64,000 nucleotides of DNA from Arcticibacter sp045629565 (GCF_045629565.1 NZ_JAZQRL010000091.1:1-64000); one strand, 5' to 3'; counted from the stretch's first letter, positions 45,134 through 53,410 are shown. Numbers and translations: made by a program. Notes: generated from the sequence alone by a model not told the origin.

Positions 45134-46291
45134 TTAAAGTTTGATGTCTATGGTAGATGCAAGGGCAATAGACTTTTCTCCGAACCGCCGGCGGATCTTA
45201 TCCATGGCCTGGCACAGGCTGTACTGTTCCTGAGAATCCGTGTAAAGACCAATCTGTTCATAGCCGCTCACGAGGTTGGAGAGTCTGACTCCTACCAGAC
45301 GGATCAGCATCCGCTTCTGGTAGACTTGCCTGAAGAGCTCCCTGGCCTTGCGGATCAGTACGCTGTCGAGTGATGTATAAGGAATAGAAGCCTGCTTAGT
45401 TACGTCCTCGAAGTTCGAATAACGTACAGTCACCGTAATACAGGCAGCCAGCTTTTTTTTCTGCCTCAATTCATAGGCGATGCCCATCACCATCGCAGTC
45501 AGGAGATTGTTGATTGATTCAATATCAATGGAGTCAGCTTTAAATGTACTTTGCGTTCCGATGCTCTTTTGCTCATGAAAAGGGATTACCGGCGATAAAT
45601 CAATTCCCCTCGCTTTTTGAAGCAGGACAAGTCCGCTTTTGCCCAGCACGGTATTCATTTGATCCGGATGCATCTGAGCAAGCGTATATATTTTTTTCAC
45701 CCCCATGTCGCTAAGCTTCAGGAAAGTCTTCTCGCCGAGTCCCGGAATTTTCCTGATAGACAGCGGGTCTAGGAAATTTCGTACCTCCGGCTGCTGAATA
45801 TTGAGCTCACCATTCGGCTTGCACTCGTTGGTACACATCTTAGAGACGGTCTTATTGACCGACAGGCCGAAGGAAATAGGCAGTCCCGTTTCTTTGATCA
45901 CCTTTTGTCGAAGCTCATGCGCGTAGACCAGGGTATTGTGAAAGCGGTCCATCCCGGTCATGTCGATATAATGCTCGTCAATGGAAGCCTTTTCTATGAG
46001 AGGAACCCGTTCTTTGAGAAGCTCCGTTATCTCATGCGACGCTTTAGAATACTCATCCATATTCCCACGAATGAATTCCGCATGAGGGCAAAGCATCTTC
46101 GCCATTCTGGATGACATAGCAGAGTGAACACCAAACTTGCGGGCTTCGTAGCTGCAGGAAGATACGACACCTCGGTCCGAGGTTCCCCCGATAATCACAG
46201 GTTTTCCTGCCAGCCGTGGATCCTTCCTTACCTCCACAGATACAAAGAATGCATCCTGGTCCATATGAATGATTTGTCGTTCCGCTTGCAT
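45134..46291 (-). CDS. dinB: DNA polymerase IV, Y family
   Basis: A 385-residue Y-family polymerase. The metal-binding residues are kept: the Asp in HMDQDAFFVSVE (about residue 10-13) and the Asp-Glu pair in KASIDEHYIDMTG (about 103-104). So it is an active polymerase and not the catalytically dead ImuB type. Helix-hairpin-helix IRKIPGLGEKTFLKLS (about 177-192). The C-terminus lacks a clear beta-clamp peptide. It is the first gene of the operon with dnaE2; a palindrome covers its -7 box. Confidence 0.95.
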   Translation of the reverse strand: MQAERQIIHMDQDAFFVSVEVRKDPRLAGKPVIIGGTSDRGVVSSCSYEARKFGVHSAMSSRMAKMLCPHAEFIRGNMDEYSKASHEITELLKERVPLIEKASIDEHYIDMTGMDRFHNTLVYAHELRQKVIKETGLPISFGLSVNKTVSKMCTNECKPNGELNIQQPEVRNFLDPLSIRKIPGLGEKTFLKLSDMGVKKIYTLAQMHPDQMNTVLGKSGLVLLQKARGIDLSPVIPFHEQKSIGTQSTFKADSIDIESINNLLTAMVMGIAYELRQKKKLAACITVTVRYSNFEDVTKQASIPYTSLDSVLIRKARELFRQVYQKRMLIRLVGVRLSNLVSGYEQIGLYTDSQEQYSLCQAMDKIRRRFGEKSIALASTIDIKL

Positions 46292-46311
46292 AATATCAGG
46301 ATTTTAAGATG

Positions 46312-46339
46312 CAAAGATATGCTAATAATTTTAGCATAT
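46312..46339 (-). promoter_or_regulatory. dinB promoter with overlapping 9-bp dyad, LexA-like operator candidate
   Basis: On the minus strand TATCTTTG (46312-46319) is a perfect -7 box, 20 nt before the ATG. It overlaps a perfect dyad ATATGCTAA-TAATT-TTAGCATAT (46317-46339). A repressor bound there would block the promoter; a LexA/S24-type SOS repressor is the natural candidate, but none is encoded in the window and the motif is not the E. coli or Bacillus LexA box. Confidence 0.7.
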
Positions 46340-46383
46340 TGGGTAACTTATTTTAAAATTAAGGCGAATGGATTTAATGATCC

Positions 46384-46423
46384 TTGCGGGGATACCGCAA
46401 CAATCATATTATGATAATGATTG
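46384..46423 (-). terminator. Two small hairpins downstream of the MFS gene
   Basis: TTGCGG-GGATA-CCGCAA (46384-46400) and CAATCAT/ATGATTG (46401-46407 and 46417-46423), 46-85 bp after the MFS stop codon. Neither has a strong T run on the minus strand, so they are only candidates for ending the CGNR-MFS transcript before dinB. Confidence 0.3.
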
Positions 46424-46468
46424 GTTCTTTCCTGGCGTTTTCAGATACTGAATATGATCTCAATAGGG

Positions 46469-47743
46469 CTACGATGTAGCTGGCTTTAGTGCATCGTCTT
46501 TTATATCAGGAGTTACAGATCTTCGCCTGCTTATCATATTGCTCACCCGATACATCAGCGCTATACTGACCACCGACACGGCCACAATGACGTAGCCTAC
46601 AACGTTATAGTGCTGCAGTGGGCTGGCTGGGGTTTCCTGATATACGATCATCCCCGCAATTACTGCTGCAACCCCGCCCGCTATTTGCTGTAATGATGCA
46701 TTGATACTCATAAACGCACCCCTGTCTGCCGTGTCCGGTATTGCACTCGTTAACGCTATTGAGGGAACCATCCGGCCCATGATACCCATCATCATAACAA
46801 CGTTGAACAGTATAACCAAGCCAAACGGAATCATCGATTGATTGGTGTACAACACGCATACGATCATCATCCACCCGGAGGCGAAGGCAAACAGTTTAAA
46901 CTTGCTCATGCGATCACTTAGCTTACCAATTATCGGCATGATGATTAATGAACAAATCCCTGATACCATGAAGAGCACCGGCAACTGTGTGTGTGACACG
47001 CCCAGGTTATTAACGGCAAATGCACTACTAAAAGGCATCATCATAAAGCCGCCAATAGACAATAGAGCAGTTGCAGTGAAGCCGATTCTATAGTCACGCT
47101 TAGCGACAGTGGCAACAAGATGAGCCAGCACAGAACGTTCGTGCTGCAAAGCCAGATGATCTGCCACGGGCATCATTTTAAGTTTGATAATTATCGCGAT
47201 AAAGGCAGCCAGCGCAGCCGTCGACAAGAATGGTGCTTCCCAACCCCAATGGTTGGCTAACCAAATACTAATGGGTATACCTAAAACCTGACTGGCTCCA
47301 AAACCCATTTGCAAAAATCCCATTACCCGGCCACGTTGCTGTAAGGAAAAAAGATCTGTAACTATGGCCATAGATATAGAGCCGATGACGCCGCCAAACA
47401 AGCCTGTAACAATACGCGCAGCCAGCAAAAAAGTGTAGCTATTCGCTAATCCGCAGGCAACGGTACCTACGATAAATCCGGTGTAAAAGAAAAGCAACAA
47501 TTTTTTGCGATCATACTTATCAGCAAAGCCGGCTGTCAGAAGTCCCGATATGCCTGCGCTAAAGGCATAAGCTGATACCGACACGCCGAACTTCGTGGGA
47601 GTTAAGCTTAGTGATTTCATCAGCATATCACCTAGTGGCGACATAATCATAAAGTCAAGTATGACTGTGAACTGCGTCATAGCCAATAAGAAAATCACGA
47701 GTTTCTGATAATTGGTAAAGGGTGTGGGGGTAATGTGTTTCAT
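46469..47743 (-). CDS. MFS transporter (AraJ/drug efflux type)
   Basis: An inner-membrane transporter of 424 residues from MKHITPTPFTNYQKL (7 more codons are open upstream). About 12 hydrophobic helices. The loop motif GFADKYDRKKLLLFFYTG (about 76-93) is the MFS G-x3-D-R/K-x-G-R-K/R signature between helices 2 and 3. It follows the CGNR regulator gene by about 50 bp, so it is probably the drug or metabolite exporter controlled by that regulator. Substrate unknown. Confidence 0.9.
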   Translation of the reverse strand: MKHITPTPFTNYQKLVIFLLAMTQFTVILDFMIMSPLGDMLMKSLSLTPTKFGVSVSAYAFSAGISGLLTAGFADKYDRKKLLLFFYTGFIVGTVACGLANSYTFLLAARIVTGLFGGVIGSISMAIVTDLFSLQQRGRVMGFLQMGFGASQVLGIPISIWLANHWGWEAPFLSTAALAAFIAIIIKLKMMPVADHLALQHERSVLAHLVATVAKRDYRIGFTATALLSIGGFMMMPFSSAFAVNNLGVSHTQLPVLFMVSGICSLIIMPIIGKLSDRMSKFKLFAFASGWMMIVCVLYTNQSMIPFGLVILFNVVMMMGIMGRMVPSIALTSAIPDTADRGAFMSINASLQQIAGGVAAVIAGMIVYQETPASPLQHYNVVGYVIVAVSVVSIALMYRVSNMISRRRSVTPDIKDDALKPATS

Positions 47744-47797
47744 AGATAGGTGTTTAAATTCCAAGTGGTTTTAACCTGATCGCCAACAGACCTGATG

Positions 47798-48421
47798 TTA
47801 TACGATCTGTTTGCGTTTCCTGTAGTACCGTTTTGCTTTTTCACTGGATCCGCAGATCTGCATATTACACCACTTACGCCGGTGGTTTTTAGTTTCATCC
47901 AGAAACAACCATGCACAACCGTTGCACTGTTTTATAAACATGTGTTTGGATGCCGTAATTACTTCATAGGCAGACAGGATGTAAAAACGCAGGATCTGGC
48001 GTAAATCCCCTTCTTGATTTTTCCAATCACGCACCGGGATGTGTTCCTTAACTGAAAGTTTTCTGTAAGAGAGAGCGTCTGACAAAAAGTTGTTGAACGT
48101 ATCGAGTGCATCCTGATTCATGCTTCCTGCTTCGCCCTTTGCCAATGTAGAGAAGATAATATACAATGCTGCTCGTGCCGCTTTTACTTCCCCCAAGGCA
48201 TTCTCTGCGGCTGTCGGGTTCTTACGGGCTTTCTCGGTCAGCGTTGTCCATGTTTCCTGGGCTACGATGCCGTGCCGACCAGCCAGCGTCACCAGATCCA
48301 GATAGCTGTGAAGCCGCTCGACAGGTTCTCCGGGCACAGCCCCATAACCCGAATTAACTAGGTCAATGGATGGATTGCCCACGTCTAACGTCATTGTTCC
48401 GACGCTTGAGATTTTTGTCAT
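47798..48421 (-). CDS. ABATE/CGNR zinc-finger transcriptional regulator
   Basis: A 207-residue protein: an N-terminal ABATE ligand-binding domain (TMTLDVGNPSIDLVNSG at about 9-25) and a C-terminal zinc finger CNGCAWLFLDETKNHRRKWC with the following NMQICGSSEKAKRYYRKRK. The usual CGNR is here CGSS. The -7 box CAAATATA (plus-strand view, 48426-48433) is so near the ATG that either the mRNA is leaderless or Met10 is used (48394). It heads an operon with the MFS pump. Confidence 0.88.
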   Translation of the reverse strand: MTKISSVGTMTLDVGNPSIDLVNSGYGAVPGEPVERLHSYLDLVTLAGRHGIVAQETWTTLTEKARKNPTAAENALGEVKAARAALYIIFSTLAKGEAGSMNQDALDTFNNFLSDALSYRKLSVKEHIPVRDWKNQEGDLRQILRFYILSAYEVITASKHMFIKQCNGCAWLFLDETKNHRRKWCNMQICGSSEKAKRYYRKRKQIV

Positions 48422-48425
48422 TGAG

Positions 48426-48479
48426 CAAATATATGATAATCATACCCATGTAGGTTGTTTAGATGGTATAAATGGGTAT
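48426..48479. promoter_or_regulatory. Promoter and inverted-repeat operator between the CGNR and NTF2-like genes
   Basis: TATATTTG on the minus strand (48426-48433) matches the -7 box for the CGNR gene. Upstream, ATACCCAT (48442-48449) and its reverse complement ATGGGTAT (48472-48479) lie 30 bp apart (three helical turns), with a further partial copy ATGGTATA at 48463-48470. This suits a dimeric or tetrameric regulator, probably the CGNR protein itself, controlling one or both divergent genes. Confidence 0.55.
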
Positions 48480-48530
48480 ATTTATACACATGTTGCTAGC
48501 CGAAGAGTGGAATTGAATAGTTCATAAAAA

Positions 48531-48887
48531 ATGAATACAAAAGAATTTGCACAACATTGGTTGAAGTCATGGAACGATCATAATATTGAGGCGGTTTTGT
48601 CACACTTTTCGGACGACGTTCAGGTCACCACACCAATGATCAAGATTGCAACGGGAAGACGGGAAAATACCTTACATGGAAAGGAGTCGTTAAGGGAATA
48701 TTGGAGTACAGCACTCAATAAGTTTCCCGATTTGCATTTTGAGTTAATTTGTATTACCGAAGGAGTGAACTCGGTAGCTCTGTTTTATAAATCCGTTTTA
48801 GGTAAAAAGGCGATTGAAGTGTTGTATTTTAATCAGGCTGGTTTGGTTGACGAATTGAGCGCTTTCTATAGTATCGAAAGCGACTGA
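48531..48887 (+). CDS. NTF2-like/SnoaL-type protein
   Basis: A 118-residue protein with the cone-shaped NTF2 fold: FAQHWLKSWNDHNIEAVLSHF at the start, SDDVQVTTPM, then LREYWSTALNKFPDLHFELI. The group includes small isomerases, cyclases and binding proteins; the specific role is unknown. It is divergent from the CGNR regulator gene, with shared operator-like repeats between them, so it may be part of the same response. Confidence 0.85.
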   Translation: MNTKEFAQHWLKSWNDHNIEAVLSHFSDDVQVTTPMIKIATGRRENTLHGKESLREYWSTALNKFPDLHFELICITEGVNSVALFYKSVLGKKAIEVLYFNQAGLVDELSAFYSIESD

Positions 48888-49005
48888 TCATTTCAGCTGC
48901 ATCAGAAATCATTCCACACTTCGGTAGCTTTGTCAAGCTAAAAACTATTAAAAGGCTTGATCCTTCTATTAGTAGTTCAAGACAAAAGATTTAAGCGTCA
49001 GTGCT

Positions 49006-49431
49006 ATGAAAAAACAAACCATTAACAAAAGTATTGAAATTCAGGCGTCTGCTGAAAAAGTTTGGCAGATACTATGGAACAACGACAGTTATAAGAAGTG
49101 GGCAACGGCTTTTATGCCAGGCTCACATTATGCCGGAGATCTCAAGCCAGGTGGTAGAATACAATTCCTGGATCCCGAAAATAACGGGATGGAAAGTGAT
49201 GTTGAATCGGTGACGAAGAACCGCGAAATAATTTTCCGCCATCTATTTGAATTGGAGGGTGGGAAAGAGGGGCGCAGCCTCGGGAACATGCGTGAGCAAT
49301 ATTTACTGAATGAGGAAGATGGCGTTACTACCTTATCAGTTAGCTCAGAAATGCCGGAAGAATACTTCGGAGAAATGGATGCCGCGACTGCCTCTGCCTT
49401 GCAGTTGATTAAAGAGCTGGCGGAGGAGTGA
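49006..49431 (+). CDS. SRPBCC/AHSA1-like domain protein
   Basis: A 141-residue START-like protein: INKSIEIQASAEKVWQILWN at the start, GDLKPGGRIQFLDPE in the middle, and a final amphipathic helix TASALQLIKELAEE. The Trp/Ile pattern VWQILW is typical of the AHSA1 group. Ligand and function unknown. Its stop is followed 11 bp later by the convergent oxidoreductase gene. Confidence 0.85.
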   Translation: MKKQTINKSIEIQASAEKVWQILWNNDSYKKWATAFMPGSHYAGDLKPGGRIQFLDPENNGMESDVESVTKNREIIFRHLFELEGGKEGRSLGNMREQYLLNEEDGVTTLSVSSEMPEEYFGEMDAATASALQLIKELAEE

Positions 49432-49442
49432 TGCTCCTGTTC

Positions 49443-50123
49443 CTAGAAATAGGGGCGTGCCTGTTCATCCGCCTGGGCAAGGTTGGCAGCCCGCTCACTG
49501 AGCTCTGCTTTCTGCAAAGCTGAGGCCAATGCTTCCTTGCCAAGGTCCTGACAATATGCAGGGGTACCCGGTTGTTGTCTCCATGACTCAGATAGTGGTC
49601 CGCCGTCGATGGCGTCAAAGCCTATCTGATCAATGAGCTCCATGACCATCTGTTTGTCGTGATCGTCGTCACCGGCGACAGATAAAGCGATACGGTTAGG
49701 GCTATCAGCAGGAGCAGCCTTAGATGCCAGACTAGCTGCATAAATGTTGTTAAAAGCTTTGACTACAGGGTGACCAATTACCTGAGCTACCCATTCGCTA
49801 TCCCTTACTCCATCATCAATGTCAGCGATTCTACCGTCGCGTGAAGGATAATAATTACCCGTATCGACAATGACCGCCTTAGATGAAGAAAACAAACCTT
49901 TTGGAAGGTCCATAATTGCCTTCTCCGGAATAGAGATGATGACAAGATCTTTGGCACCTGCGGCTTCTTCAGCTGTTGCCGGGGTAGCGCCCGTTTCTGA
50001 CGCAATTGCGCCCAAGGTTTCAGGTCCCCTTGAGTTTGCAATCATCACCTCATGACCCAGATTGACGAGATATCGCGCCAATGCTTTTCCAATGTTCCCT
50101 GATCCAATTATTCCTATCCTCAT
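49443..50123 (-). CDS. NADPH-dependent F420 reductase-like/NAD(P)-binding protein
   Basis: A 226-residue Rossmann protein. The N-terminal motif RIGIIGSGNIGKALARYL binds NAD(P); ANSRGPETL follows beta-strand 2 and suggests NADP. The pattern KAFNNIYAASL and the terminal GGPLSESWRQQPGTPAYC are found in the F420:NADPH oxidoreductase-like group (pyrroline-5-carboxylate reductase fold). Bacteroidota do not make F420, so it must act on another substrate. Convergent with the SRPBCC gene. Confidence 0.88.
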   Translation of the reverse strand: MRIGIIGSGNIGKALARYLVNLGHEVMIANSRGPETLGAIASETGATPATAEEAAGAKDLVIISIPEKAIMDLPKGLFSSSKAVIVDTGNYYPSRDGRIADIDDGVRDSEWVAQVIGHPVVKAFNNIYAASLASKAAPADSPNRIALSVAGDDDHDKQMVMELIDQIGFDAIDGGPLSESWRQQPGTPAYCQDLGKEALASALQKAELSERAANLAQADEQARPYF

Positions 50124-50206
50124 GTTGTTGACTTTTAGTTGATAAGGAATTAATCATGACTTTGTTTTCCATATTCCGTTCCCCCTGACAACAATCAGTC
50201 AACCAT

Positions 50207-50251
50207 CTGATTTCTATCAGCGTGATCTGAGCAGAAAAGACTGGAAATTTG
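50207..50251 (+). promoter_or_regulatory. hsp20 promoter with CRP/FNR-type dyad
   Basis: CTGATTTCTATCAG (50207-50220) is a perfect dyad of the CRP/FNR kind, TGA-N6-TCA, close to the FNR consensus TTGAT-N4-ATCAA. GAAATTTG (50244-50251) fits the -7 box at 7 of 8 positions if T is replaced by G at the first base. The dyad centre is 37.5 bp from the last base of the box, so about -43 from the expected start, the place for a class II activator. Confidence 0.55.
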
Positions 50252-50274
50252 TGGTACAATAAAAAATTAAGGTT

Positions 50275-50709
50275 ATGGAAAAATTAATCAAATCAACACG
50301 AATTCCTTCTTTGAGAAGACTATTCGAAAATTTTGGAGCTAGTGACAGCTTTTTTGACGGACCTTTGTTTAACCGAGAAATACAAGTTCCGGCTGTTAAT
50401 ATCAAAGAAAATAAAAAAAGCTTTGAGATTGAAGTAGCGGCACCTGGTTTTGAAAAGGAAGACTTTAAATTGTATGTTGCCAACAACATCATAACCATTA
50501 CCGCTGAACACAAAAAAGAAGAGCAGGATGAAAAGGACGGTTACATCCGCAAAGAATTTTCATCAGAAGCCTTCACCCGTTCGTTCAGTCTGCCCGACAA
50601 TGTTAGTGAAGAAAAAATAAAGGCCAAATACGATAAGGGCATGCTTCGTCTGAAGCTAGAAAAATCATATACGACAGAGCCCGAAAGAAAATCTATTGCT
50701 GTCCACTAA
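50275..50709 (+). CDS. Hsp20/alpha-crystallin small heat shock protein
   Basis: A 144-residue chaperone. The alpha-crystallin domain runs from about 35 to 130: NREIQVPAVNIKENKKSFEI, EVAAPGFEKEDFKLYV and DKGMLRLKLEKS. The tail ends with SIAVH, which contains an I-x-V motif for oligomer assembly. It binds unfolding proteins in the cytoplasm. It is the first gene of the stress module, with a CRP/FNR-type dyad upstream. Confidence 0.95.
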   Translation: MEKLIKSTRIPSLRRLFENFGASDSFFDGPLFNREIQVPAVNIKENKKSFEIEVAAPGFEKEDFKLYVANNIITITAEHKKEEQDEKDGYIRKEFSSEAFTRSFSLPDNVSEEKIKAKYDKGMLRLKLEKSYTTEPERKSIAVH

Positions 50710-50842
50710 TATGATGATATAGGAGTCGCTTCGGCACCTTGGTGTTTAAAGTTACATGCCCTCACAAGTGTATTCCGAATTTCCCCCGGATGGCCGGGCG
50801 ATTCCTTTTTAAAAAAATTGATTGACTTTGACAATAAAGAAC

Positions 50843-51037
50843 ATGGAAAGTAAAAATGGTGCAAGAAGCATAGAAGAAGCAGTCAAGTTATTTGAAGAAG
50901 GGCTTCCTGATCCTGGCAGAACAAATATACCAGCGGTATTCAACCACTTCACAGTAGACGAGAAAGATGTGGTTTTAGTTGCTCAAAGAGCCAAAAGTAG
51001 CGCAGGATACACCTGGAGAATCGAATATCCAAACTGA
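50843..51037 (+). CDS. Small hypothetical protein near hsp20
   Basis: A 64-residue protein from MESKNGARSIEEAVKLFEEG; 7 additional codons upstream are open (50822) but look leader-like. The body DPGRTNIPAVFNHFTVDEKD and VVLVAQRAKSSAGYTWRIEY has no family I recognise. It lies 133 bp after hsp20, on the same strand, and ends before a strong terminator, so it may be co-transcribed. Its small size and place suggest a stress-related role; this is a guess. Confidence 0.65.
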   Translation: MESKNGARSIEEAVKLFEEGLPDPGRTNIPAVFNHFTVDEKDVVLVAQRAKSSAGYTWRIEYPN

Positions 51038-51072
51038 TCCCGCTTCTTTAATAACTGTCTACTTCTGATTTA

Positions 51073-51117
51073 AGCGACTCAACCCACAAGTGGTGGGCAA
51101 AGAGCCGCTTTTTTTAT
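51073..51117 (+). terminator. Strong intrinsic terminator
   Basis: Nested stems: AGCGACTC/GAGCCGCT (one mismatch) outside and CCCAC/GTGGG inside, followed by nine T. It ends the hsp20-small protein unit. Confidence 0.8.
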
Positions 51118-51267
51118 CTTAAACCCAGCATTCCCGATCCAACTATCTATTATCAAATCGTTGCCCCGGAAAACCCTATTGGCTCGTATTTGTTATGAGT
51201 AAGGTTGAAGCAAATGTTTGAGTTACCGTTAAGATCTGCTCTAACCCATTTGCAAATCTAGTAGCTC

Positions 51268-52326
51268 ATGAGAAAAATCCTGTTGATCGAAGATGATGAT
51301 GAATTAAGTGAGAATCTCTCGGAGATTCTGCAGCTTTCAGGTTATCAGGTAATCAGAGCCTCAAATGGTAAGGAAGGTGTAGAGAAGGCCCTTAAGGAAA
51401 GGCCTGACCTTATTTTGTGCGATGTGGTGATGCCCAACCTTGACGGTTATAGTGTTTTACATATTCTTAGTCGCCATCCCGAAACTTTTTCCACCCCCTT
51501 CATTTTTCTTACAGGCAGGCTTGATGAAGCGGATGTACGCAAAGGTATGGGTATGGGAGCTGACGATTATCTTTTAAAACCATTTGATGAAAAGGATCTC
51601 CTAAATACCATCGAAGTAAGGCTGAGGAAGTCTGATTTTCTGAAAGGACGGACGGCTTCAGACCAAACGCCGTTTGTGGACTTCCTTGAGAACATTAATC
51701 AGGCCGAAAATATTGACCTGATTACCAGCCGGGATGTTCATCACTTCAAGAAGCGTCATATACTTTATAACGAGGGGGAGACTCCCATGTTTGTCTATTT
51801 TGTAGTTGAGGGAAAACTAAAAAAGTTCCTGATCAATGAGGATGGAAAGGAGCTGATTACGAACATGTATACCAGCGGCGATATCTTTGGCTATAAGGCC
51901 ATCTTTGATGACGTTCCTTATGTAGAAAGTGTCGAGGTGCTTGAGGACGCCGACCTGATACTTATTCCTAAGGCAGACTTTATCCGATTAATCAATACCG
52001 ACAGGCAAATAGCCCGCCGCTTTATAAAACTCCTTGCTCATAATGTAATAGAGAAAGAAGAGCAGCTTCTAAATCTTGCTTATAGCTCGCTCAGGAAGAA
52101 AGTGGCAAAGGGGATAATCGATATTATAGACAAATTTCAAGACGAAAAGAATGGAAAACCTGCTGTGCACCTATCCCGTGAAGATCTCTCCAATATGATA
52201 GGATCTGCACCTGAATCTACCATACGAACATTAAAAGAATTCCGTATGGAAAACCTGATAGATATTGCAGAAGACGGTAGCATCCGCGTTTTGAACGAGA
52301 AAAAGCTGCGTCATCTGCAATATTAA
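51268..52326 (+). CDS. Receiver-CRP/FNR fusion transcriptional regulator
   Basis: A 352-residue regulator. Residues 1-120 are a response regulator receiver: E8-D9-D10-D11, phosphoacceptor D52 (LILCDVVMPNLDG), Thr in FLTGRL and Lys in LLKPF. Residues 145-265 are a cyclic-nucleotide-binding-like beta roll (NEGETPMFVYFVVEGKLKKF). The end (about 275-345) is a Crp-type helix-turn-helix, LSREDLSNMIGSAPESTIRTLK. The recognition helix has Glu and Arg at the positions that read TGA in CRP and FNR. No 4-Cys iron-sulfur cluster is present, so it is not an oxygen sensor of the FNR kind. Partner kinase not in the window. Confidence 0.92.
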   Translation: MRKILLIEDDDELSENLSEILQLSGYQVIRASNGKEGVEKALKERPDLILCDVVMPNLDGYSVLHILSRHPETFSTPFIFLTGRLDEADVRKGMGMGADDYLLKPFDEKDLLNTIEVRLRKSDFLKGRTASDQTPFVDFLENINQAENIDLITSRDVHHFKKRHILYNEGETPMFVYFVVEGKLKKFLINEDGKELITNMYTSGDIFGYKAIFDDVPYVESVEVLEDADLILIPKADFIRLINTDRQIARRFIKLLAHNVIEKEEQLLNLAYSSLRKKVAKGIIDIIDKFQDEKNGKPAVHLSREDLSNMIGSAPESTIRTLKEFRMENLIDIAEDGSIRVLNEKKLRHLQY

Positions 52327-52332
52327 AACAGA

Positions 52333-52857
52333 TCAGGAAACCAAGGGAACAGGACGCTTTATTTCGCCGCCTGTAACTAAAGTTGGTGTACTGGCATGCC
52401 TTCTTATAGCTGAAGGCGGAACAAAAAGTACAGGACAAGAGGTCTTGCCCATTCTGGAACTTCCGTGTAAATTAAAAGATAAGCTGTTGATCAATTCTTC
52501 GCAATCGGAACTGATTAGAATCATCAGGATGTCTTCCTCTCGAATCAATTCTCGTACATTCTGCGCAAAGTCGTTTTGATCCTCCCGGCAGGTAACCGTT
52601 ATAGGAGGTTTGAATTCAGTGTCACGAGTGTGTTCTCTAAGTTGCTCTGCTAATGCCATCAATTTTGATTTTCTATCTTTTTCTACATCCAAGTATTCTT
52701 CTAGTTTCCACGGGTACTTTAACGATTTCTCTCGTTTTAAAGTAAAGGGATGATAGAGGTGTAATTTGGCTTCTACTTTGGTAGCGATGTTCATCGCATA
52801 ATGGGCGGCGTACCCTGCTTCTTTCGATAGATCGGTTAATACTAATATTGTTTTCAT
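52333..52857 (-). CDS. UspA-like universal stress protein
   Basis: A 174-residue protein. The start KTILVLTDLSKEAGYAAHYA is the first strand and helix of the UspA fold, and NLHGSSRMGKTSCPVLFVP the last glycine-rich strand loop (G-x2-x-x-x-x-x-G-[ST] in the classical form; here imperfect). A single UspA domain, usually about 140 residues, plus a polar tail. It is downstream of the coiled-coil gene (30 bp) in one operon. Confidence 0.82.
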   Translation of the reverse strand: MKTILVLTDLSKEAGYAAHYAMNIATKVEAKLHLYHPFTLKREKSLKYPWKLEEYLDVEKDRKSKLMALAEQLREHTRDTEFKPPITVTCREDQNDFAQNVRELIREEDILMILISSDCEELINSLSFNLHGSSRMGKTSCPVLFVPPSAIRRHASTPTLVTGGEIKRPVPLVS

Positions 52858-52887
52858 GGCTGTTGTTTTGTTGTGAAAAGCAGCTAA

Positions 52888-53325
52888 TCAGGCCTCCTCA
52901 AGCAGATTTTGCATCTTCTCGGTCTGAAGAAGATGTTCCATGATTGCAAAAAAGGCCTTTTTAAACCTTTTAAATGAGTTCATGAGTTCATTTTTCTTTT
53001 CGAGTAGATGCAGGTAGATCTTTTCATCCTGCCTGTCGAGCTGCGGTTGAGATTCAAGAGCTTTATCTTTGACCTTCAGAAGAAAAGCCACTGTTTCTTC
53101 GGAAAACAGGTTTTTTTCTTCTTCAAACTTGCTCAGTTGTCTGGCGATCTCCTGAACTTTACCTATACTTTCTTTATCGATGAGCGGAAGTAGGTATCTG
53201 TCAAGCAAAGTTCTGAAAAATCTGATCTCATCGTTGTAAAATCCTATTTCTGATCTCAGTTGTTCAACATCGGAATAGACGTAGGATAAGATAGGGGACA
53301 GATTATTTTTAGCTGATGTTTCCAT
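52888..53325 (-). CDS. Helical coiled-coil hypothetical protein
   Basis: A 145-residue protein of long amphipathic helices: SDVEQLRSEIGFYNDEIRFF, KVQEIARQLSKFEEEKNLFS, LLEKKNELMNSFKRFKKAFF. No domain is recognised; no signal peptide. It heads an operon with the UspA-like gene and has a CRP/FNR-type dyad at the right place upstream. Probably a stress-induced protein. Confidence 0.7.
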   Translation of the reverse strand: METSAKNNLSPILSYVYSDVEQLRSEIGFYNDEIRFFRTLLDRYLLPLIDKESIGKVQEIARQLSKFEEEKNLFSEETVAFLLKVKDKALESQPQLDRQDEKIYLHLLEKKNELMNSFKRFKKAFFAIMEHLLQTEKMQNLLEEA

Positions 53326-53363
53326 AGTTCTATTATTTAGTTTGTTTAGCGATTCCTCTGATA

Positions 53364-53410
53364 CAAATATGGAAAGGTGTCATAAATTAGCGGCTGATTT
53401 TCGTCAGCCG
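53364..53410 (-). promoter_or_regulatory. Promoter of the coiled-coil/usp operon with CRP/FNR-type dyad
   Basis: A perfect dyad CGGCTGA-TTTTCG-TCAGCCG (53391-53410), 7-bp arms, with core CTGA-N6-TCAG as at hsp20. On the minus strand CATATTTG (53364-53371) fits the -7 box at 7 of 8. The dyad centre lies 36.5 bp from the last base of the box, against 37.5 at hsp20. Confidence 0.55.
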
